Shown one piece after another: positions 1 through 4,185 of a stretch of DNA of 7,383 nucleotides. A model generated the notes under the pieces. It was not told where the DNA came from, made no database searches, and saw only the letters and a list, made by a program, of their open reading frames with translations. The stretch comes from RZZS01 sp964498755 (GTDB lineage Bacteria; Pseudomonadota; Alphaproteobacteria; Micavibrionales; Micavibrionaceae), in the NCBI GenBank assembly GCA_964498755.1, contig CAZCIB010000073.1:1-7383 (forward strand), in the 5' to 3' direction. Numbering within the stretch: position 1 is the stretch's first letter; the number at the start of each line of letters is the position of its first letter. A program made the position numbers and the translations under genes.

Positions 1-53
1 GACGGCATCCTTGCTTCAGATATCGATACTTTATGCTGTTTTTAGAGGCGCCC

Positions 54-80
54 CTTAGTGAGCTTAGTGTGCTTAGTGGT
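54..80. repeat. Three-copy 9-bp tandem array (cttagtg + 2 nt)
   Basis: Three direct units starting with cttagtg lie at 54-62, 63-71 and 72-80 with an exact 9-bp period; only the last two bases of each unit vary. The array ends in gtggttaa. It is the first of three similar three-copy arrays in the 240 bases before serS. Function is unknown. It is too short and too regular for a CRISPR and carries no gene. Confidence 0.75.
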
Positions 81-106
81 TAATAGAATAAAATGCTTAT
101 TGTGTT

Positions 107-131
107 GCGCGCTGATGCGCGCTTTTCTTTT
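107..131 (+). terminator. Intrinsic terminator of an upstream plus-strand gene
   Basis: A perfect 6-bp GC-only stem (gcgcgc at 107-112 and 117-122) with a tgat loop is followed at once by a T-rich run, ttttctttt (123-131). This is the classic rho-independent form on the plus strand. It would end transcription from a gene whose coding region lies left of the window, or whose very last codons lie in positions 1-58 (no product recognisable). It implies that serS is transcribed from its own promoter between about 132 and 228, where I see no convincing -35/-10 pair. Confidence 0.75.
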
Positions 132-136
132 GAGGG

Positions 137-160
137 CTTCGCGCCTTTGCGTCTTTGCGA
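137..160. repeat. Three-copy 8-bp tandem array (ctttgcg + 1 nt)
   Basis: Units cttcgcgc (137-144), ctttgcgt (145-152) and ctttgcga (153-160) repeat with an 8-bp period; the first differs from the others by one base in the 7-base core. It resembles the arrays at 54-80 and 170-199: three copies of a 7-base YTTNGYG-like core with a different short spacer. Confidence 0.65.
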
Positions 161-169
161 TTCAAAAAA

Positions 170-199
170 CATTCGTGTGCATTCGCGTCCATTCGTGGT
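170..199. repeat. Three-copy 10-bp tandem array (cattcgtg + 2 nt)
   Basis: Units cattcgtgtg (170-179), cattcgcgtc (180-189) and cattcgtggt (190-199) repeat with a 10-bp period, then run into an A-rich stretch. Like the array at 54-80 it ends in gtggt plus T/A. It lies in what should be the promoter or 5' leader region of serS, so it may be transcribed, but no regulatory role can be read from it. Confidence 0.75.
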
Positions 200-240
200 A
201 AAAAAGCAAAAATTCAATACCAAAAAAGGAAACGTTCGCC

Positions 241-1527
241 ATGCATGATTTACGCGCGCTGCGTAAAAACCCTGAAGACTTCGACCGTAACTGGTCGCGG
301 CGGGGCCTTTCGCCGCAAACGCCGGAGATTTTAAGGATCGACGAGCTTTATCGCGCGGCGCTGGCCGAGGCGCAGGAACTTCAGGCGCGGCGCAACGACG
401 TCTCCAAACAGATCGGCATGGCCAAATCGAAGGGCGAGGACGCGACGGACGCTATGAACGAGGTCGCCGCCATCAAGGGCAAAATTGCGGAGCTGGAGGA
501 AAAGGCTGAAAGCTTCCAAAGCGAGCTCAATGAAATTCTCTCGCGCCTGCCGAACATGCTGCAGGACGACGTGCCGGAAGGCCTGGACGAGAGCGCGAAC
601 GTCGAAATCCGAAGGCATGGCGAGCCGAAGCGCGCCAATGAAGACGTCCCCGACCACGTCGAGATCGGAGAGAAGCTCGGTATGGTTGATTTCGCCGCCG
701 CCGCGAAAGTTTCAGGTTCGCGCTTTGCCGTTCTCAATCAGGGTGTGGCAAGGCTGGAGCGCGCGCTGGCGCAGTTCATGCTGGATACGCATACGAGCGA
801 GCACGGCTATACCGAAGTTTCCCCGCCCTTGCTGGTGAATACGGAAGTTATGTACGGCACGACGCAGCTGCCCAAATTCCGCGAGGATCAGTTCGAAACA
901 ACGGACGGGCGCTGGCTTGTGCCGACGGCGGAAGTCGTACTGACCAACCTGGCGCGGGAAGAAATCCACGATATCGAAGACCTGCCGATGCGCATGGCGG
1001 CGTGGACGGCGTGTTTCCGCAAAGAGGCGGGCAGCGCTGGAAAAGACACGCGCGGCATGATCCGCATGCACCAGTTCTACAAAGTCGAGCTTGTGAGCAT
1101 TACCGCGCCGGACAAGAGCAAGGAAGAGCACGAGCGCATGACCGAATGCGCCGAGAACATCCTCAAAAAACTGGAGCTGCCGTTCAGAACGGTTGTCTTG
1201 TGCAGCGGCGATACGGGCTTCGCGGCCTCGAAAACCTATGACATCGAGGTCTGGGTGCCGAGCCAGAAAACCTACCGCGAAATTTCAAGCTGCTCGAACT
1301 GCCTCGATATTCAGGCGCGGCGGATGAAGGCCCGCTGCCGCGCGAAAGGTGAAAAGGAAACGCAATTCGTACATACGCTGAACGGCTCTGGCGTCGCCGT
1401 GGGCCGCGCGCTTGTCGCGATCATGGAAAATTATTACGACCCGGCCGACGGCGGCATTTTCGTGCCCGAAGTTTTAAAGCCCTATATGGGCGGGGCGGAG
1501 AAAGTCACTCAACCGTCATCCCGTTGA
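241..1527 (+). CDS. serS: Seryl-tRNA synthetase
   Basis: Cytoplasmic class II aminoacyl-tRNA synthetase that joins serine to tRNA-Ser (and tRNA-Sec where present) through a seryl-adenylate. The 428 residues are the usual bacterial length. Residues 1-110 form the long antiparallel coiled-coil arm that grips the tRNA. The catalytic core shows the serine-binding TAE (229-231), motif 2 with FRKE (259-262), R271 and the H277-F279 pair, the SSCSNC segment (349-354), and motif 3 GSG...R (382-389), so the enzyme should be active. One oddity is TAEVVLTN where most homologues have TAEVPLTN. The start has the typical MHDLRALRKNPE opening and an AGGA ribosome site about 10 nt upstream. The C-terminus should end soon after PYMGG (414-418); the last four residues PSSR and the TGA stop lie within a hairpin repeat (1515-1543). 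A terminator at 107-131 separates the gene from whatever lies upstream. Confidence 0.97.
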   Translation: MHDLRALRKNPEDFDRNWSRRGLSPQTPEILRIDELYRAALAEAQELQARRNDVSKQIGMAKSKGEDATDAMNEVAAIKGKIAELEEKAESFQSELNEILSRLPNMLQDDVPEGLDESANVEIRRHGEPKRANEDVPDHVEIGEKLGMVDFAAAAKVSGSRFAVLNQGVARLERALAQFMLDTHTSEHGYTEVSPPLLVNTEVMYGTTQLPKFREDQFETTDGRWLVPTAEVVLTNLAREEIHDIEDLPMRMAAWTACFRKEAGSAGKDTRGMIRMHQFYKVELVSITAPDKSKEEHERMTECAENILKKLELPFRTVVLCSGDTGFAASKTYDIEVWVPSQKTYREISSCSNCLDIQARRMKARCRAKGEKETQFVHTLNGSGVAVGRALVAIMENYYDPADGGIFVPEVLKPYMGGAEKVTQPSSR

Positions 1528-1543
1528 AAAACGGGATCCATAG
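1515..1543 (+). repeat. GAAA-loop hairpin repeat, copy 1a
   Basis: A 7-bp perfect stem (1519-1525 with 1530-1536) closes a GAAA loop (1526-1529), flanked by gtca on the left and tcca on the right. It overlaps the 3' end of serS and contains its stop codon (1525-1527). The inner two stem pairs are T-A where copies 2a and 2b have G-C and C-G, so the stem is kept by paired changes. This is the plus-oriented half of a convergent pair with the copy at 1562-1589. Confidence 0.8.
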
Positions 1544-1561
1544 TGAATTGGTCAAACTTCC

Positions 1562-1589
1562 CATGGATTCCGGCTTTCGCCGGAATGAC
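1562..1589 (-). repeat. GAAA-loop hairpin repeat, copy 1b (opposite orientation)
   Basis: Read on the minus strand it has the same layout: gtca flank, 7-bp stem (1579-1585 with 1568-1574), GAAA loop and tccatg flank. The second stem pair is T-A here instead of the C-G of the other copies, again with both sides changed. With copy 1a it makes a 75-bp inverted pair between serS and the toxin gene. On the plus strand the hairpin is followed within six bases by ttttcttt (1591-1598), so it could also help end serS transcription, though the T-run is not immediately adjacent. Confidence 0.8.
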
Positions 1590-1596
1590 GTTTTCT

Positions 1597-1995
1597 TTAA
1601 TTGTTAATTTTCTTCACATTCCCTCTAAACCATTCCGCCAGTCCGGTCTCGTCCATTTCTCCGGCGACGAGTTTGGCGACAGTCAGGTAAATGTCTTCTT
1701 TTATGGCCGATAAATCAAAGCCGTTCAGTTTCAGGAATGTATGACTGATAACGAGAGTGCTTCCTGCGTTCCCGTCCACAAATGGATGGTTCGTCGCAAC
1801 GCCATAGGCATAACTGGCCGCAAGGCGCGACGTATCGACGGGCCCGTCCGAATAGAAAAACAGGTTCTGCGGTTTTGCGAGTGCGGATTCCAGCAGACCT
1901 TCATCGCGCACGCCTTCGCCGCCTCCATGCTCGGCGAGCTGGCGTTCATGCATGGCCAGCGCGGCCTCTTTCGTTATCCAGAACGGTTCCTGCAT
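1597..1995 (-). CDS. doc: Doc/Fic-family toxin with altered Fic motif
   Basis: Toxin half of a type II toxin-antitoxin module, 132 residues, the usual Doc (death-on-curing) length. Family signatures are clear: HxxQLxxHGG (16-25), GVRDEGLLESAL (28-39), the aromatic segment NLFFYSDG (44-51), the Fic core HPFVDGN (70-76) and FLKLNG (87-92). Studied Doc proteins transfer phosphate to EF-Tu and stop translation; their core continues NKRTA. Here it reads NAGST: Ala77 and Gly78 replace the conserved Lys-Arg (codons GCA and GGA, 1767-1762). His70, Asp74 and Asn76 remain. The frame is intact, so this is substitution rather than decay by indel; activity may be lost, weakened or changed in target. The start codon lies 6 nt after the antitoxin stop. 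The ribosome site GGAG overlaps the antitoxin's last codons, suggesting translational coupling. Family assignment is firm; toxicity is not. Confidence 0.9.
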   Translation of the reverse strand: MQEPFWITKEAALAMHERQLAEHGGGEGVRDEGLLESALAKPQNLFFYSDGPVDTSRLAASYAYGVATNHPFVDGNAGSTLVISHTFLKLNGFDLSAIKEDIYLTVAKLVAGEMDETGLAEWFRGNVKKINN

Positions 1996-2001
1996 AACGG
2001 A

Positions 2002-2226
2002 TTACTCCGCCAGTCTGCGCAGCACGTCGCGGTGCTCATGCATCACCTGTTCGGCGACCTCCATCGTGCGGGCGAAGTCCGGGTTGTAGGCGCGGAGCAT
2101 CACGCCGTCCGGCGTTTCGGTCGCGTATAATTTGTCGCCCTTGGACAGGCGCAGCCGCGCGAGCAGTTCCTTTGGCAGGATCACGCCTTCTGAATTGCCG
2201 ATCTTGCTGATGGTAAGCGTCGTCAT
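2002..2226 (-). CDS. AbrB/MazE-type antitoxin, partner of Doc
   Basis: Antitoxin and probable autorepressor of the toxin-antitoxin operon, 74 residues. Residues 1-46 form a swapped-hairpin AbrB/MazE DNA-binding domain, seen in ISKIGNSEGVILPKELL (6-22) and the LSKGDKL segment (27-33). Residues 47-74 (from NPDF to the end) form the acidic, helical tail that in such systems binds the toxin. Antitoxins of this build next to Doc toxins are a known group, described as the Doc-partner addiction-module family. The start at 2226 has a GGGG-type ribosome site 7 nt upstream. The toxin gene follows after 6 nt. The palindrome at 2248-2269 just upstream is the likely operator. Confidence 0.9.
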   Translation of the reverse strand: MTTLTISKIGNSEGVILPKELLARLRLSKGDKLYATETPDGVMLRAYNPDFARTMEVAEQVMHEHRDVLRRLAE

Positions 2227-2247
2227 GTCATAACCCCTTTTCTTTTA

Positions 2248-2269
2248 CGTTATAACATATGTATTAACG
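2248..2269. promoter_or_regulatory. 22-bp palindrome, probable operator of the toxin-antitoxin operon
   Basis: Eighteen of 22 positions are dyad-symmetric: arms cgtta and taacg around a fully symmetric acatatgt core (2256?-centred at 2258/2259); only positions 6-7 and 16-17 break the symmetry. It lies 22 bp upstream of the antitoxin start and contains the minus-strand -10-like TATAAC (2254 to 2249), so a bound AbrB-type antitoxin would block the promoter. The matching -35 is weak (TTGCAG, 2275 to 2270, 15-bp spacer). The site and its position are seen; the binding protein is inferred. Confidence 0.55.
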
Positions 2270-2303
2270 CTGCAAGATTTAAGCTTTTGATCAAGTCGTC
2301 CCT

Positions 2304-2331
2304 TGCCACAATTTCATCAATGACTCACAAT
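2304..2331 (+). promoter_or_regulatory. Candidate sigma-70-type promoter of pcm
   Basis: TTGCCA (2304-2309, five of six matches to TTGACA) and CACAAT (2326-2331, four of six to TATAAT) are 16 bp apart. Transcription would begin about seven bases downstream, at or next to the pcm ATG (2339). That fits the absence of any Shine-Dalgarno sequence before this start, and would give a leaderless mRNA. The call rests on consensus matching only. Confidence 0.3.
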
Positions 2332-2338
2332 AGCCCTC

Positions 2339-3022
2339 ATGAACGCTGACGATACCCGTAAAATCCGCCTCATCATGAGTCTCCGTAATTCCGGGATTAC
2401 GAACACGGACGTGCTTTCGGCGATGGAGCGCGTGCCGCGCGAGCTGTTCGTGCCCGCCGCGATGCAGGATCAGGCCTATGAGGATATCGCGCTGCCGATC
2501 GGTTTGGGGCAGACGATCAGCCAGCCTCTGGTCGTGGCGACGATGACGCAGGCGCTTGAGATATCAGACCGGGATAAAATTCTGGAAATTGGCACGGGCT
2601 GCGGCTATCAGGCGGCCATTCTCGCCAAGCTCTGCCGCCGGGTCTACACGATCGAGCGCCACAAGCCGCTTTTTGAACTTGCGCAAAAACATTTTGACGC
2701 GCTGAAAACGCGTAATCTGACGGCGATTTGCGGCGACGGGATGCGCGGCTGGCCGGAGCAGGCGCCCTTCGACAAGATTATCTGCACGGCCGCCGCGTTC
2801 AAACAACCGCCGGACGCGTTCTTCGAGCAGCTCAAAACCGGCGGGATCATGATCGTGCCCGTGGGCGACGAGATCATGCAGACCTTGCGCAAGTATAAAA
2901 AAGAGGCCGAGGACACGTGGTCGAGCGTCGATCTGCTGCCGGTGCGTTTTGTGCCGCTGCTTCCCGACGTCGCCCGCAACAGCGAATATTCCGAAGATGA
3001 ATTGTCCGGGCTTGCGGGGTGA
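2339..3022 (+). CDS. pcm: Protein-L-isoaspartate O-methyltransferase
   Basis: Cytoplasmic repair enzyme that methylates L-isoaspartyl residues in aged proteins with S-adenosylmethionine, starting their return to aspartate. The 227 residues fit the family. Visible are the N-terminal helix ending AMERVPRELFVP (28-39), the substrate loop IGLGQTISQP (54-63), SAM-binding motif I LEIGTGCGY (82-90), the acidic post-motif VYTIE (102-106), motif II KIICTAA (146-152) and motif III LKTGGIMIVPVG (165-176). The start at 2339 matches homologues (RKIRLIM follows within 13 residues) but has no ribosome site; an internal ATG at 2372 would trim the RKIRLI segment. The divergent 112-bp gap to the antitoxin must hold both promoters. 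A GTG start for the next gene lies 3 nt after the stop, consistent with an operon; pcm next to a LysM/LytM lipoprotein gene is common in proteobacteria. Confidence 0.96.
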   Translation: MNADDTRKIRLIMSLRNSGITNTDVLSAMERVPRELFVPAAMQDQAYEDIALPIGLGQTISQPLVVATMTQALEISDRDKILEIGTGCGYQAAILAKLCRRVYTIERHKPLFELAQKHFDALKTRNLTAICGDGMRGWPEQAPFDKIICTAAAFKQPPDAFFEQLKTGGIMIVPVGDEIMQTLRKYKKEAEDTWSSVDLLPVRFVPLLPDVARNSEYSEDELSGLAG

Positions 3023-3025
3023 GGG

Positions 3026-4108
3026 GTGGTTCTTACTATCAATTCAAAACAAAGGGTGTCATCCCGGCGAAAGCCGGGATCCATGCGCTTCTTTTTAAAC
3101 GCGCAGACGCCAGGACACGAAAGCTCGTTTTGCGTTTTTTCGGGGCTTCACGCGAATAAGATATTGCCCATATATCCCGGCTTTCGCCGGGATGACGGTT
3201 TAAAAACGTTTCTTGTCGCTTTTATGCTTCTCCTCTCCGCCTGCGCGGATAAGGGGCCTGCGCCGGTGACGAAATACGGGGCGGGGGCCGGGGCGGGTAG
3301 CGCCGGGATTCACACCGTCAGCAAGGGCGAAACGGTCTATAAAATCTCCGAACGCTACCGCCTGCCGATGCAGGACATTATCGCGGTCAATAATTTGAGC
3401 CCGCCTTATATGCTGGACGTCGGGCAACGCCTGGAGTTGCCGCCGCCGCGGGAATACAGGGTCCGGCCCGGCGATACGCTTTACGGCGTGGCGCGTCTGT
3501 TTAACGTGAGCTCGAACGCCGTTGCGAGGCTGAACGATCTGCGCGCGCCCTACAAGCTTTCCTCGGGACAGGTCTTGCGGCTTCCATCGCCCGTTACGCA
3601 GACTGTCGCGGCTGCTCCTGCGCCTGAACCCGCGCGAGTTGCGAATCCTCCGCGCGCCCCGGAAAAGCCGCAGCAAAAGCAAGCGCGCACGGCGCGGAAA
3701 GAGCCGGTCAGAACGTCCGCGCCGCCGCGCTCTTCGGGACGCTTTTTAACGCCGGTGAACGGTCCGGTGATTTCTACCTACGGACCCAAGGCCGACGGGC
3801 TGCATAATGACGGCATTAATATCAAGGCGCCGAGAGGAACGCCCGTGCGCGCCGCCGAAAACGGCGTCGTGGTTTATGCGGATAGCGAACTGGGCGGGTA
3901 CGGCAATCTCGTCCTGATCCGTCATGCGGACCGATGGATGACGGCCTACGCGCATCTCGATAAATTCAGCGTTAGCCGGGGGCAGGAGGTCAAACGCGGC
4001 GCGACGATCGGCACGGTCGGCTCGACGGGATCTGTAGAGACTCCGCAACTGCATTTCGAGATCCGCCGCGGCACGGAGGCGTTAAACCCGAAGCGGTATC
4101 TGGAGTGA
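3026..4108 (+). CDS. NlpD-like lipoprotein: two LysM domains and degenerate LytM (M23) domain
   Basis: Envelope protein probably tethered by lipid and bound to peptidoglycan, where NlpD/EnvC-type proteins switch on cell-wall amidases. Numbering is from the GTG at 3026. The lipoprotein signal ends LLLSAC, with Cys73 at 3242. LysM domains span 96-139 and 144-188; a Pro/Ala/Lys/Arg-rich linker covers about 190-238; the LytM domain spans 240-360 (GLHNDGINI, GYGNLVLIRH, AYAH, QLHFEIR). Of the zinc-peptidase residues the HxxxD pair is Asn261 and Asn265, and the first His of HxH is Gln341; His310 and His343 remain. It is therefore most likely non-catalytic. The true start is uncertain: the ATG at 3224 is too close to the Cys, leaving GTG 3026 (3 nt after pcm), ATG 3083 or TTG 3164. 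The first and last of these read through one or both hairpin repeats (3058-3196). TTG 3164 would give a 26-residue signal peptide. Confidence 0.88.
   Translation: MVLTINSKQRVSSRRKPGSMRFFLNAQTPGHESSFCVFSGLHANKILPIYPGFRRDDGLKTFLVAFMLLLSACADKGPAPVTKYGAGAGAGSAGIHTVSKGETVYKISERYRLPMQDIIAVNNLSPPYMLDVGQRLELPPPREYRVRPGDTLYGVARLFNVSSNAVARLNDLRAPYKLSSGQVLRLPSPVTQTVAAAPAPEPARVANPPRAPEKPQQKQARTARKEPVRTSAPPRSSGRFLTPVNGPVISTYGPKADGLHNDGINIKAPRGTPVRAAENGVVVYADSELGGYGNLVLIRHADRWMTAYAHLDKFSVSRGQEVKRGATIGTVGSTGSVETPQLHFEIRRGTEALNPKRYLE
3058..3085 (+). repeat. GAAA-loop hairpin repeat, copy 2a
   Basis: Stem 3062-3068 with 3073-3079 (7 bp, perfect), GAAA loop 3069-3072, flanks gtca and tccatg. In the frame of the downstream lipoprotein it reads SSRRKPGSM without a stop. 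It is the plus-oriented half of a convergent pair with 3169-3196, 83 bp apart. Confidence 0.82.
3169..3196 (-). repeat. GAAA-loop hairpin repeat, copy 2b (opposite orientation)
   Basis: Minus-strand copy: stem 3186-3192 with 3175-3181, GAAA loop, gtca flank; the tccatg flank is degraded by two bases. On the plus strand it reads PGFRRDD in the lipoprotein frame, directly before the hydrophobic part of its signal peptide. The bases between the two copies (3086-3168) resemble nothing I recognise. Confidence 0.8.
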
Positions 4109-4180
4109 GTTGGCAGTTGGCAGTTGGCGGTAGTAGAATTCTGATATGAACTGCTAACTGCCAACCGCAAACTGCCGACT
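4108..4180. repeat. Converging 7-bp tandem arrays forming a long imperfect hairpin
   Basis: Left arm: three exact agttggc units at 4108-4114, 4115-4121 and 4122-4128. Right arm: four units of the reverse complement at 4153-4180 (gctaact, gccaacc, gcaaact, gccgact), each with zero to two changes from gccaact. The arms can pair over more than 20 bp around a loop of about 24 bases that contains gaattc. The array begins inside the lipoprotein stop codon and ends 5 bp before the ATG of the next gene, so it makes up nearly the whole gap. There is no T-run after it, so it is not a standard terminator. Confidence 0.75.
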
Positions 4181-4185
4181 GAGAT

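Noticed and set aside
1..58. Possible C-terminal end of an upstream gene before the terminator
   Set aside because: Two frames run to stops at 43-45 and 56-58, but the short peptides match nothing I know (for instance not a recognisable TatC tail), so no partial gene is called.
54..199. CRISPR-like array
   Set aside because: Units are only 8-10 bp, there are three per array and no spacers of constant length; this is not CRISPR.
1562..1598. Hairpin copy 1b as a standard intrinsic terminator of serS
   Set aside because: The T-run begins six bases after the stem and is broken by a C; it may contribute, but the hairpin is primarily a repeat copy.
1759..1767. Frameshift pair as cause of the altered Fic motif
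   Set aside because: Reading the other two frames over these codons does not restore NKRTA and the flanking residues align without a gap, so substitutions are the better explanation.
1741..2130. Plus-strand 129-residue open frame opposite the toxin-antitoxin genes
   Set aside because: It is antisense to two well-recognised genes, has no family features and its composition fits a shadow frame.
3224..4108. ATG 3224 as start of the lipoprotein
   Set aside because: It would leave only six residues before the lipobox Cys, too few for a signal peptide.
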